Shown here: piece by piece, positions 1 to 8,352 of the stretch
Layout: every line of letters begins with the position of its first letter
Position numbering within the stretch: the first letter of the stretch is position 1
Source: Candidatus Sulfopaludibacter sp. SbA3
GTDB lineage: Bacteria > Acidobacteriota > Terriglobia > Bryobacterales > Bryobacteraceae
DNA: 40,034 nucleotides
Direction: 5' to 3'
Assembly: GCA_945861625.1 (NCBI GenBank)
Contig: CAMAVI010000022.1
Location: 1 to 40,034, forward strand
Made by a program: the position numbers and the translations under genes
The notes under the pieces: model-generated
The model's input: the letters and a program-made list of their open reading frames with translations, nothing else
Told to the model about the DNA's origin: nothing
Databases searched by the model: none

Positions 1-2
1 CG

Positions 3-464
3 CCTCCGCCTCCGCCGAATGTTCCTCCGCTCAAGGATCAGACCCAGGGCAAGGTTTTGTCGATGCGGGAGCGCATGGCCGCGCACCGGTCGAATCCGGC
101 CTGCATGGGCTGCCACAAGCTGATGGACCCGATCGGATTTTCACTGGAAAATTACGACGCCGTCGGCCGTTACCGCATGGGCGAGGGCGGCAACCCGATC
201 GACTCCACCGGCAACCTGCCGGATGGCTTGGAATTTAAGGGACAACCGGGATTGAAAGCGGCCTTGACCAGCCGTCCGGAAATGTTTGTCGGCACCACAA
301 CCGAGAAATTGCTGACCTATGCCACGGGCAGGGGTCTGGAAGCGTACGATCAAGCCGCGATTCGCAAGATCGTGCGGGATGCGAGCAAGAGTGATTACCG
401 TTTTTCGTCGCTGATTTTGGGAGTCGTAAACAGCGCGCCATTTCAAATGAGGAGATCCAAATGA
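3..464 (+). CDS. DUF1588/DUF1585 haem-binding protein, C-terminal part
   Basis: The reading frame is open from the window edge, so the true start lies upstream. The first visible residues are a proline-rich stretch (PPPPPNVPPL) typical of the DUF1588 part of planctomycete-type cytochrome proteins. A haem c motif follows, CMGCH in the context NPACMGCHKLMDPIGF, then a DUF1585-like C-terminus ending in a VNSAPFQMRRSK tail. Proteins of this family are large (often 700 residues or more) exported c-type cytochrome-like proteins of unknown substrate. They are found with DUF1552 proteins in Planctomycetes, Verrucomicrobia and Acidobacteria. Here the stop overlaps the ATG of a DUF1552 gene (ATGA), which supports co-translation. 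The family call is firm; the biochemical role is not known. Confidence 0.88.
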   Translation, partial: PPPPPNVPPLKDQTQGKVLSMRERMAAHRSNPACMGCHKLMDPIGFSLENYDAVGRYRMGEGGNPIDSTGNLPDGLEFKGQPGLKAALTSRPEMFVGTTTEKLLTYATGRGLEAYDQAAIRKIVRDASKSDYRFSSLILGVVNSAPFQMRRSK

Positions 465-1789
465 TCATCACCAAGAAAGCTTTACCGCGTAGAACGTTCC
501 TGCGGGGCATGGGGGTCACCCTGGGGCTGCCGTTTCTGGATGCCATGGCTCCGTCCCTGACGGCCGCCGCCGCCCCGGCGCGGAGATTGGGGTTCATCTA
601 CATTCCGATGGGCTGCAACCAAAAGCAGTGGTTTCCGACTGCCGGATCCGGGCGCCTGGCCGAGTTGACGCCCACCCTCAACGCCTTGACCCCGTTTGCG
701 GATCAACTCATTGTGGGCAGCAATTATGAATTGAAGAACGGGTATTCACCAGGGAACCATGCCACTTCGAATGCGGCGTTCTTGAGCGCCTCCAAGGCTA
801 AGATGACCGAAGGCAGCGATTATTATCTGGCGACCACGGTCGACCAAATCGCCGCCAAGCATCTGGGCCAGGACACGAAGCTCCCGTCGCTCGAAATGGC
901 GATGGACCTACTGGCTCCCGTGGGAAGCTGCGATAACGGCTACGCTTGCGTGTACCAGAACAACCTGTCCTGGTCCTCGCCCACCACGCCGTTGCAGGCC
1001 GAAGCCAATCCACGCGTTGTGTTTGAACGCCTGTTTGGCGATGGCGGAACCGTCGCCGATCAGCAGGCCGCGCTGCGCAAGAGCGGCAGCATTCTGGATT
1101 GGGTCAATGAAGACATGAGCCGTCTGCAGAGGGAACTGGGCGCCTCCGACCGCGGCAAGGTTTCCGAATACATGGATACCGTCCGCGAACTGGAGCGCCG
1201 CATCCAGACCGCTGAAGCCAAAGCCGCGCAGAACGCCATGCCGGATCTGGACCGTCCCTTGGGCGTGCCCGCGGCTTATGCCGACCACGCCAAGCTGATG
1301 TTCGACCTGCAGATTCTGGCGATGCGCGCCGATGTAACCCGCGTCTTTACGCTGCAGTTGGCGCGTGAGACCAGCACGCGCACGTACCCGGAAGCCGGCG
1401 TGCCCGAAGCGCACCATCCCACTTCGCACCACACCAACAACCCCGAGAAGCTGGAGAAGCTGGCCAAGATCAATACGGTCCACATCGGGCTGTTCGCGTA
1501 TTATCTGGACAAACTGAAGTCCACCAAGGACGGCGACGGATCGTTGCTGGATCACTCCCTCGTGCTTTACGGCAGCGGCATGGGAGATCCGGACGTCCAC
1601 AATCACATCAATTTGCCGATCCTGGTCGCCGGCGGCAAGGCCAAGGGCAAAGGGGCGCTGCACATCAAGAATGCGCAGCCGACTCCGCTGGCCAACATGC
1701 ACCTGACCTTGCTCGAGCGCATGGGCGTGCATCAGGAAAACTTCGCCGATAGCACTGGTACGGTCGGTGAAGTCCCGACAGTAGCTTAG
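461..1789 (+). CDS. DUF1552 family Tat-exported protein
   Basis: A 442-residue protein whose N-terminus (RRTFLRGMGVTLGLPFLDAM) has a twin-arginine followed by a hydrophobic stretch, as expected for a Tat signal. The body matches the DUF1552 pattern: GFIYIPMG near the start, the region around EMAMD and the segment with DHSLVLYGSGMGDPDVHNH, and a C-terminal LPILVAGG segment. The family resembles DUF1501/sulfatase-like folds, but no reaction is established. It is almost always the partner of the DUF1592/1588/1585 haem protein, as here, where the two genes overlap by 4 bp. Inference: the pair works in the periplasm on an oxidised or polymeric substrate. Confidence 0.9.
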   Translation: MIITKKALPRRTFLRGMGVTLGLPFLDAMAPSLTAAAAPARRLGFIYIPMGCNQKQWFPTAGSGRLAELTPTLNALTPFADQLIVGSNYELKNGYSPGNHATSNAAFLSASKAKMTEGSDYYLATTVDQIAAKHLGQDTKLPSLEMAMDLLAPVGSCDNGYACVYQNNLSWSSPTTPLQAEANPRVVFERLFGDGGTVADQQAALRKSGSILDWVNEDMSRLQRELGASDRGKVSEYMDTVRELERRIQTAEAKAAQNAMPDLDRPLGVPAAYADHAKLMFDLQILAMRADVTRVFTLQLARETSTRTYPEAGVPEAHHPTSHHTNNPEKLEKLAKINTVHIGLFAYYLDKLKSTKDGDGSLLDHSLVLYGSGMGDPDVHNHINLPILVAGGKAKGKGALHIKNAQPTPLANMHLTLLERMGVHQENFADSTGTVGEVPTVA

Positions 1790-1825
1790 CGAGAGCTGGG
1801 AAACGAACGCAAGGAGACGATCACC

Positions 1826-3340
1826 ATGCACCGGAATGGTTTGAGTGCGCGCCTGAGCATTCGCTTAGGCATTTGTTCGGCTGCGGTACTGTTGCTGGCC
1901 GCGAATCTGGGTGCGGCCGCGGCTTCGAGCAAGCTCGTGGAAGCGGTCAAGAACGCCGATAAGGCGTCCGCGCGTACGCTGATCGCGCAGAACGCGGACG
2001 TCAACGCCGCGGAGTTGGATGGCACCACGGCGCTGCATTGGGCGGTCCGCCGCGACGACGTGGAGACCGCCAGGCTCCTGTTAGGCAAGGGCGCCAACGC
2101 CAAGGCGGCCAACCGCTACGGGATTACTCCGATTTCCGTGGCTTGCGAAAACGGCAACGCGGCGATCATCGAAGCGCTGCTCAAAGCCGGGGCGGACGCC
2201 AACACCGTATTCGGCGAGGGCGAAACCGCGCTCATGACGGCGGCGCGCACCGGCAAGCTGGACGCCGTGAAAGTGCTGCTGACCCACGGGGCCAACGTCA
2301 ACGCCAAGGAGCCCCGCCAGGGCCAAACCGCTCTGATGTGGGCGGCGGCCGAGGGCAATGCCGCGGTGGTGGCGGAGCTTGTCGAACGCGGCGCGGACAC
2401 GCATGTTCGTACCGACGGTTTTACTCCGCTCTTGTTTGCGGTCCGCGAGGGGCGGGGGGATGTCGTGAAGACACTGCTCAAGACCGGTGGCGATGCCAAT
2501 GAAAAATGGCTGCCAAATTCCCGGCGTACTCCGGGCTCGGGCAGCGCCGCGCTGACCCTGGCGGTTGCCAACGCCCATTATGAACTGGCTTCCATCCTCC
2601 TGGACGCCGGCGCGGATCCCAATGCTGCTGAGCAGGGTTGGACCGCTTTGCATGAGCTCACCTGGGTCCACAAGCCGGGCACGGGTACGAATCAGCCCGC
2701 GCCGCAAGGCTCGGGGAACATGAACGTCTACGAGTTTCTGAAGAAGATGAAGGCGAAAGGGGCCAACTTCAACGCCAAGATGACCAAGTCAGCGCGCTTC
2801 GGTCCCACCGACATTCATATGGCCGGTGCGACGCCATTTCTGATGGCCGCCAGAACTGCGGATGCGCCGCTGATGCGGGCGCTGGCCGAGGTGGGCGCCG
2901 ATCCGCTGATGCCGAATAACGACGGCAGCACGCCGATCCTGGTAGCCGCCGGCCTGGGGACGCATTCTCCCGGGGAAGACGCGGGTACCGAATCCGAAGT
3001 CCTCGATGCCGTAAAGGTAGCGATCGAACTCGGCGGCGACGTGAACTCCGTCGACAAGAACGGTGAGACCGTGATGCACGCTGTTGCGCTCAAGCAGGTT
3101 CCGTCGGTGGCTAAGTATCTTCAGGAGCATGGCGCCAAGATGGAAGTCTGGAACCGTAAAGATTCCGCCGGTTTCACGCCGCTGCGGATTGCCGAAGGTG
3201 TCTTCTACGAAGACAAAGTCCGCCAGAGAGTGCCTGCGGTGGCCGAGTACTTTATCGACATTATGACGAAAGCCGGAGTGTCGACTGAGACGGAAGAGCA
3301 GGATCTGACCGTGGCCCGCAAGAGAAGAGAAAAGCTATAG
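1826..3340 (+). CDS. Exported ankyrin-repeat protein
   Basis: A 504-residue protein with a Sec-type leader (hydrophobic core around residues 12-30, AAAAS at the likely cleavage region). A long ankyrin array follows, with recurrent units such as DGTTALHWAVRRDD, YGITPISVACENGN, GETALMTAARTGK and GWTALHEL, each ending in a G-A-D/N-x-N turn. Roughly nine to eleven repeats are visible, including a longer insert around residues 280-330. The last part (HGAKMEVWNRKDSAGFTPLRIAEG) is degenerate. Ankyrin arrays are protein-binding scaffolds. The gene lies 36 bp after the DUF1552 gene on the same strand, and an AAGGAGA ribosome site precedes the ATG. Inference: an extracytoplasmic scaffold for the upstream pair; no ligand can be named. 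Confidence 0.9.
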   Translation: MHRNGLSARLSIRLGICSAAVLLLAANLGAAAASSKLVEAVKNADKASARTLIAQNADVNAAELDGTTALHWAVRRDDVETARLLLGKGANAKAANRYGITPISVACENGNAAIIEALLKAGADANTVFGEGETALMTAARTGKLDAVKVLLTHGANVNAKEPRQGQTALMWAAAEGNAAVVAELVERGADTHVRTDGFTPLLFAVREGRGDVVKTLLKTGGDANEKWLPNSRRTPGSGSAALTLAVANAHYELASILLDAGADPNAAEQGWTALHELTWVHKPGTGTNQPAPQGSGNMNVYEFLKKMKAKGANFNAKMTKSARFGPTDIHMAGATPFLMAARTADAPLMRALAEVGADPLMPNNDGSTPILVAAGLGTHSPGEDAGTESEVLDAVKVAIELGGDVNSVDKNGETVMHAVALKQVPSVAKYLQEHGAKMEVWNRKDSAGFTPLRIAEGVFYEDKVRQRVPAVAEYFIDIMTKAGVSTETEEQDLTVARKRREKL

Positions 3341-3342
3341 CC

Positions 3343-3819
3343 ATGGAGAACCTGATCGAAGGCTTGCTGCGGAATTTTGAAACGGGGAAAATCAACCGGC
3401 GTCAACTGGTCCGTAGCCTCGCGGTGGCGGCCAGCGCCGGCTCCGTGGGGACGCAAGTGGGTTTTGCGGCGGAGTCGCCGATCCCGGTATCCAAGCTCGA
3501 CCATATTTCCTACACCGTCACTGATTACGCCAAGACGCGGGACTTCTATGTGAAGCTCCTGGGATTGAAGGTCGATGGGGACGACGGCAAGAAGCAGTGC
3601 CGCCTTTCCACCGGCAACAACGTCATCGTCGCGCGCAGCGGTAAGCAGCACGGAGTAATGGATCACATCGGCTTTGCCACCGAACTGAAGGAAAAGCCCG
3701 CCATCGCGGATGCGATCAAGCGCCTCGGCTACACGCCGGAACCGATGAATCCGAAAGAAACCGGCGTCCACGTGAAGGACCCGGACGGATACAACATTCA
3801 GTTGAATCCGAAAAAGTAA
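3343..3819 (+). CDS. Tat-exported VOC/glyoxalase-fold protein
   Basis: 158 residues. The first 46 carry a twin-arginine leader (NRRQLVRSLAVAAS followed by an Ala/Gly-rich core). The remainder is a single VOC module: LDHISYTVTDYAKTRDFYVKLLGL (beta-alpha-beta start) and VDPDG-like end in VKDPDGYNIQLNP. Histidines in LDHISY and MDHIGFA fit metal-ligand positions, but the usual glutamate near the end is glutamine (NIQL), so catalytic status is uncertain. The gene starts 2 bp after the ankyrin stop and so is in the same operon. VOC proteins include dioxygenases, glyoxalases and resistance proteins; substrate not assignable. Confidence 0.85.
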   Translation: MENLIEGLLRNFETGKINRRQLVRSLAVAASAGSVGTQVGFAAESPIPVSKLDHISYTVTDYAKTRDFYVKLLGLKVDGDDGKKQCRLSTGNNVIVARSGKQHGVMDHIGFATELKEKPAIADAIKRLGYTPEPMNPKETGVHVKDPDGYNIQLNPKK

Positions 3820-3837
3820 AAGTAGACCAAGTAAAGA

Positions 3838-3913
3838 TGGTGGACGGCGGGGGATTTGAACCCCCGACCCCCGCATTGCGAACGCGGTGCTCTCCCAACT
3901 GAGCTAGCCGCCC
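3838..3913 (-). tRNA. tRNA-Ala (anticodon CGC)
   Basis: Read on the minus strand, the sequence starts GGGCGGCTAGCTCAGTTGG and ends with an encoded CCA (positions 3840-3838). The 7-bp acceptor stem pairs (GGGCGGC with GCCGTCC, one G-U). The anticodon stem CCGCG/TGCGG encloses loop TTCGCAA, giving anticodon CGC, which reads the alanine codon GCG. The T arm carries GGTTCAAATCC. The length is 76 nt including CCA. It stands alone between the VOC gene and speA. Confidence 0.97.
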
Positions 3914-4032
3914 ACAGAGGTCTACGCACCCAGGATACCATGGCGATCCCGGAAGGAACACCTGCCTGCGGGTACGTTCGTAACAAATTATTCACTTGCG
4001 GCGCGGGCGAAATCGAACGACACTGAAGTTTC

Positions 4033-5970
4033 ATGGCCACTGTAAGATCCAATGAGACTGCCCCTGTGCGGGAACCGGCCGACCGCTGGTCGATTGCCGA
4101 AGCGGCGGAACTTTACGACGTCGCCAGTTGGGGCAAGGGCTACTTCTCCGTCGGCTCGAACGGGCACGTATGCGTACATCCCGACAAAGACCCGGCGCGC
4201 TCCATCGATCTCAAGGAACTGGTGGATAACCTCCAGTTGCGCGGAATCTCGCTGCCTATCCTGATCCGCTTCGGCGAAATCCTAAAGCACCGTTTGGGGG
4301 AAATGTACCAGGCGTTTCAGAACGCCATCAGCGAGCACAACTACAAGTCCGGCTACTGCTGCGTGTATCCCATCAAAGTGAATCAGCAGCGCCAGGTAGT
4401 GGAGGAAGTTTTCGAGTACGGCCGGCCCTACAAGTTTGGCCTGGAGGCTGGCTCGAAGCCCGAACTGTTGGCCGTGATGGCCATCGCCGACAACGAGACG
4501 CCCATCATCTGCAATGGTTTTAAGGACGACGAATACATTGAGATGGTCATGCTGGCGCGCAAGATCGGGCGCCAGATCATCCCGGTGGTGGAGAAATACT
4601 CCGAGCTCGACCTGATCTTAAAGCATTCGGCGCGCGTGGGAGTGCGCCCGGTCATCGGACTGCGCATCAAGCTGGCGAGCCGCGGCTCCGGGCGCTGGAA
4701 GTCCTCGGGCGGGTACCGCTCCAAGTTCGGGCTGACGGTGACGGAAGCGCTGCGGGCGTTGGAGCAGTTGAAGTCGCTAGGCATGGAAGATTGCCTGCAA
4801 CTGATGCACTTCCATCTGGGCAGCCAGATCACCAACATCCGCCAGATCAAGGGCGCGGTGATCGAAGCCGCGCGCGCGTATGTGGAAATGCGGCGCGCGG
4901 GAGCGGGCTTGGTATACCTTGATGTTGGCGGCGGGCTGGGGATCGACTACGACGGCTCGCAGACGGATTTTGAATCCAGCGTGAATTACACGCTGCAGGA
5001 ATACGCCAACGATATTGTTTATCACATTCAGAGCGTGTGCGACGAAGCCGAAGTTCCGCATCCGACGATCGTGTCGGAAAGCGGGCGCGCCGTTGTGGCG
5101 TATCACAGCGTGCTGGTGTTCAATGTGTTGGGCGTGACCGGCTTCGGAGAAGAAGAGACCTTGCCGGATTTCGGGGATGACGTCGAGCAGCCTCTGCTTG
5201 ATTTGAAAGACACGCTGCGCGGATTAAGCGCCAAGAATCTACTGGAAAGCTTCCATGACGCGCAGCAGGCGCTGGATTCAGCCTTGAACTTATTCAGTCT
5301 GGGTTATCTGCCCCTACAGCAGCGTAGCTGGGCGGAGAGCACGTATTGGGTCATCTGCCGGCGCATTCAGAAGATGGCCAAGGATCTGGGTGAGTCACCG
5401 GAAGAGCTGGAAGGCCTGAATTCCCTGCTTTCAGATACGTATTTCTGCAACTTCTCCCTGTTTCAAAGCATGCCCGATAGCTGGGCGGTGAAGCAGTTGT
5501 TTCCCATCATGCCAATCCACCGCCTGAATGAAGAGCCTTCGCACCATGGCATTCTGGGTGACATTTCCTGCGATTCCGACGGCAAAGTGGATCAGTTCAT
5601 TGACCGGCGCGACGTGAAGAAGACACTGCCGCTGCACACCTTCAATGGCGAGCCGTATATTCTAGCCACCTTCCTCGTCGGCGCGTATCAGGAGATTCTG
5701 GGCGACCTGCACAACTTGTTTGGCGACACCAACGCCGTGCACGTTACGCTTGACGGCAACGGCGCCGTGGTCATCGACGCTCTCATTCGTGGCGATACGG
5801 TGCGGGAAGTGCTGGATTACGTCCAGTTCAAGGCCACCACTCTTGCCGAGCAGTTCCGTCGCGACGTGGAGTCGGCGGTGCGCGAGGGGCGCATTGGTTA
5901 CGAGGAATCCGGCCTGCTGTTACGCTTTTATGAAGACGGTCTGAACGGGTATACGTACTTAGAACAGTGA
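4033..5970 (+). CDS. speA: Biosynthetic arginine decarboxylase
   Basis: 645 residues, close to the E. coli SpeA length (about 658). It decarboxylates arginine to agmatine for putrescine/spermidine synthesis in the cytoplasm, using PLP and Mg2+. Visible hallmarks are the PLP lysine in YPIKVNQQ (K115), HFHLGSQI, the glycine-rich phosphate-binding DVGGGLGIDYDG, SESGRA, and the second-subunit active-site cysteine in SCDSDGKVDQF (C513). The fold-type III barrel comes first, followed by the C-terminal beta domain. The stop overlaps the next gene's GTG by 3 bp. No agmatinase or agmatine deiminase is visible nearby. Confidence 0.96.
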   Translation: MATVRSNETAPVREPADRWSIAEAAELYDVASWGKGYFSVGSNGHVCVHPDKDPARSIDLKELVDNLQLRGISLPILIRFGEILKHRLGEMYQAFQNAISEHNYKSGYCCVYPIKVNQQRQVVEEVFEYGRPYKFGLEAGSKPELLAVMAIADNETPIICNGFKDDEYIEMVMLARKIGRQIIPVVEKYSELDLILKHSARVGVRPVIGLRIKLASRGSGRWKSSGGYRSKFGLTVTEALRALEQLKSLGMEDCLQLMHFHLGSQITNIRQIKGAVIEAARAYVEMRRAGAGLVYLDVGGGLGIDYDGSQTDFESSVNYTLQEYANDIVYHIQSVCDEAEVPHPTIVSESGRAVVAYHSVLVFNVLGVTGFGEEETLPDFGDDVEQPLLDLKDTLRGLSAKNLLESFHDAQQALDSALNLFSLGYLPLQQRSWAESTYWVICRRIQKMAKDLGESPEELEGLNSLLSDTYFCNFSLFQSMPDSWAVKQLFPIMPIHRLNEEPSHHGILGDISCDSDGKVDQFIDRRDVKKTLPLHTFNGEPYILATFLVGAYQEILGDLHNLFGDTNAVHVTLDGNGAVVIDALIRGDTVREVLDYVQFKATTLAEQFRRDVESAVREGRIGYEESGLLLRFYEDGLNGYTYLEQ

Positions 5971-8048
5971 GTACGAATCCGTCTCCTCCATCCGCGAAAA
6001 TCGTCCCGCACGTAACCACCATTCACGGCGATACGCGCGTCGACAACTATTTCTGGCTGCGCGACCGGAATCATCCGGATACACTCGCCTACCTGCGGGC
6101 GGAGAATGCCTACGCCGAAGAGATCGTGAAGCCGGCTGTTCCGCTGCAAGCCAGGCTCTATGAAGAGATGCTTGGCCGCATCAAGCAGACGGACGTCGGC
6201 GCCCCGGTCAAGCGCGACGAATACTTTTATTACACGCGCACGGAAGAAGGCAAGCCGTACCCCATTCATTGCCGCAAGCAGGGCTCGCTGGATTCCCCGG
6301 AACAGGTGCTGCTGGACGGCAACCATCTCGCCGAAGGGCGCTCTTACTTCCGCATCGGCAATTTCCTGACGAGCCCCAATCACCGTCTTCTGGCCTACTC
6401 GGTGGATTTCGAAGGCAATGAGATGTACACCATCCGGGTCAAGAACCTGGACACCGGCGAGCATCTGACCGATGAGATTCCGAACACGTACTATTCGCTC
6501 GAATGGGCCAGCGATAATGCGACGTTCTTCTACACAGTGCTCGACGAAGCGTTGCGGCCGTACAAGGTTTTCCGCCACACGCTCGGCGTTGCGGAAAATC
6601 CGTTGGTTTATCACGAGCCGGATGAGCGTTTCACCGTGGAGTTATCCAGCACTCGCAGCCGCGCCTTCGCCTTGATTCACGTCAACAGTTCGCTGACCTC
6701 GGAGGTCCGCTACCTGAGCAAGAGCGACCCTCTCGGCGAGTTCCGCGTGGTGTTGCCGCGCGTCTTTGGAACGGAATACGATGTAACCCATCGCGGGGAG
6801 TCTTTTTTTATCCGCACCAATGATGCCGCGAAAGGATTTCGCGTGGTGGAAGCTCCGGTCGCCGATTCATCCAAATCCAACTGGAAGGAGATCATTCCGG
6901 CTCGCGATGGCATCACCGTGGAAAACCTCGCGGCGTTTCACGATTACCTGGTGACGGAAGAGCGGCAAAACGGCCTGGCCCAGATCCACATTCGGGATTT
7001 TCTCACGGGCGGCGCGCACCAGATCGATTTTCCGGAACCTGCCTACACGGCCGGGCTCGGCCCCAATGCCGAGTTCAATACGAAGGTGCTACGTTTCCAC
7101 TACACGTCGCTGGTCACGCCCGAGTCAGTGTACGACTACAACATGGAATCGCGCACGCGCGAATTGAGAAAACAGAAGGAAGTTCTGGGAGGGTATGACG
7201 CTTCACTCTATCAATCCGAGCGCATCTTCGCCATCGCTCCGGATGGCGTCGAGGTGCCGGTCTCGGTGGTCTACAAGAAAGGCTTCCTCCGCGAGGGCCG
7301 GGCACCCATGTTGCTGTACGGATACGGGTCGTATGGGCTCAGCAGCGATCCGGCGTTCAGCTCCAACCTGCTCAGCTTGCTGGACCGCGGGTTTGTCTAC
7401 GCTATCGCGCACATTCGCGGAGGCATGGACATGGGCAAGCCGTGGCACGAAGACGGCCGCCTGCTCAAGAAGAAGCACACCTTCACGGATTTCATCGCGG
7501 CCGCCGAGCGGCTCATCGCGCTTGATTACACTTCGCCGGGCCGATTGGCCATCACCGGGGGCAGCGCGGGCGGATTGCTGATGGGCGCGGTCATCAACAT
7601 GCGCTCCGATCTGTTCGCGGCTGTCGTTACGCGGGTGCCGTTTGTCGATTCGCTCAATACCGCGCTCGACGCGTCCCTTCCCTTGACCGTGGGTGAATAT
7701 GAAGAGTTCGGCGATCCGCGGGAGCCGGAGTTTTACCACTACATGAAATCGTACGCGCCTTACGAGAACGTCACCGCGCAGGAATATCCGGCGATTCTCA
7801 TCACGGCAGGCCTCAATGATCCGCGCGTGTCGTATTGGGAGCCCGCCAAATGGACGGCCAAGCTGCGTGCGATGAAAAAAGGCGAACAACTCCTCCTGCT
7901 CAAGACCAACCTTGACGCAGGCCATTTTGGGGCCTCTGGCCGTTACGAATACCTGAAGGAAATCGCCTTCAATTACGCGTTTCTGTTGGGTGTCGTGGGC
8001 GGGGAGGCCGGCGTGCCGGATACCTCCGGCGCAACTCCGCTATCCTGA
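5967..8048 (+). CDS. ptrB: Oligopeptidase B (S9A prolyl oligopeptidase family)
   Basis: 693 residues, the normal length for protease II/oligopeptidase B, which cleaves short peptides after Arg or Lys. The N-terminal beta-propeller begins with the typical HGDTRVDNYFWLRDR. The C-terminal alpha/beta-hydrolase domain carries the nucleophile in TGGSAGGLLMG (S533), the acid in GLNDPRVSYWEPAKW (D618) and the histidine in DAGHFGASGR (H653). No signal peptide is seen, so it is probably cytoplasmic. The GTG start at 5967 overlaps the speA stop (GTGA), so translation is probably coupled. Confidence 0.95.
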   Translation: MSTNPSPPSAKIVPHVTTIHGDTRVDNYFWLRDRNHPDTLAYLRAENAYAEEIVKPAVPLQARLYEEMLGRIKQTDVGAPVKRDEYFYYTRTEEGKPYPIHCRKQGSLDSPEQVLLDGNHLAEGRSYFRIGNFLTSPNHRLLAYSVDFEGNEMYTIRVKNLDTGEHLTDEIPNTYYSLEWASDNATFFYTVLDEALRPYKVFRHTLGVAENPLVYHEPDERFTVELSSTRSRAFALIHVNSSLTSEVRYLSKSDPLGEFRVVLPRVFGTEYDVTHRGESFFIRTNDAAKGFRVVEAPVADSSKSNWKEIIPARDGITVENLAAFHDYLVTEERQNGLAQIHIRDFLTGGAHQIDFPEPAYTAGLGPNAEFNTKVLRFHYTSLVTPESVYDYNMESRTRELRKQKEVLGGYDASLYQSERIFAIAPDGVEVPVSVVYKKGFLREGRAPMLLYGYGSYGLSSDPAFSSNLLSLLDRGFVYAIAHIRGGMDMGKPWHEDGRLLKKKHTFTDFIAAAERLIALDYTSPGRLAITGGSAGGLLMGAVINMRSDLFAAVVTRVPFVDSLNTALDASLPLTVGEYEEFGDPREPEFYHYMKSYAPYENVTAQEYPAILITAGLNDPRVSYWEPAKWTAKLRAMKKGEQLLLLKTNLDAGHFGASGRYEYLKEIAFNYAFLLGVVGGEAGVPDTSGATPLS

Positions 8049-8054
8049 ACGCAT

Positions 8055-8348
8055 ATGACTCCGCAGCCGCCACAGACCAAGATTCAGCTCGTGAACACCG
8101 CTGACTACCGCGAGCATTACGCCAACAGCGTGCAGGTTCGCGTGAATCTGTGGGATTTCTTCCTGCTCTTCGGCACGCTCAACCAGTCCGCCCCTGACGC
8201 CGTCAATATTCATAACTTTCAGGGTATTTACTTGAGCCCGCAGCAGGCCAAGGCCTTGGCCAACGTGCTCAATCAGAATATTTCGCAGTATGAGTCGACG
8301 TTCGGGGAAATCACGCTGGAGCCGAAAACGCCGCCTTCGATTCAGTAA
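8055..8348 (+). CDS. DUF3467 family small protein
   Basis: 97 residues matching DUF3467: the core YREHYANSVQVRVNLWDFFL, then an aspartate/asparagine-rich turn, then the GIYLSPQQAKALANVLNQNI helix. The fold and role of the family are not well established; it is widespread as a small soluble protein. The gene begins 6 bp after the ptrB stop and stops only 4 bp before the convergent histidine kinase, so no terminator fits between them. Confidence 0.88.
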   Translation: MTPQPPQTKIQLVNTADYREHYANSVQVRVNLWDFFLLFGTLNQSAPDAVNIHNFQGIYLSPQQAKALANVLNQNISQYESTFGEITLEPKTPPSIQ

Positions 8349-8352
8349 CGAA

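Noticed and set aside
908-1831. 307-codon open frame on the minus strand under the DUF1552 gene
   Set aside because: It lies wholly antisense to a well-supported gene, has no ribosome site and reads as low-complexity GC-biased protein without motifs.
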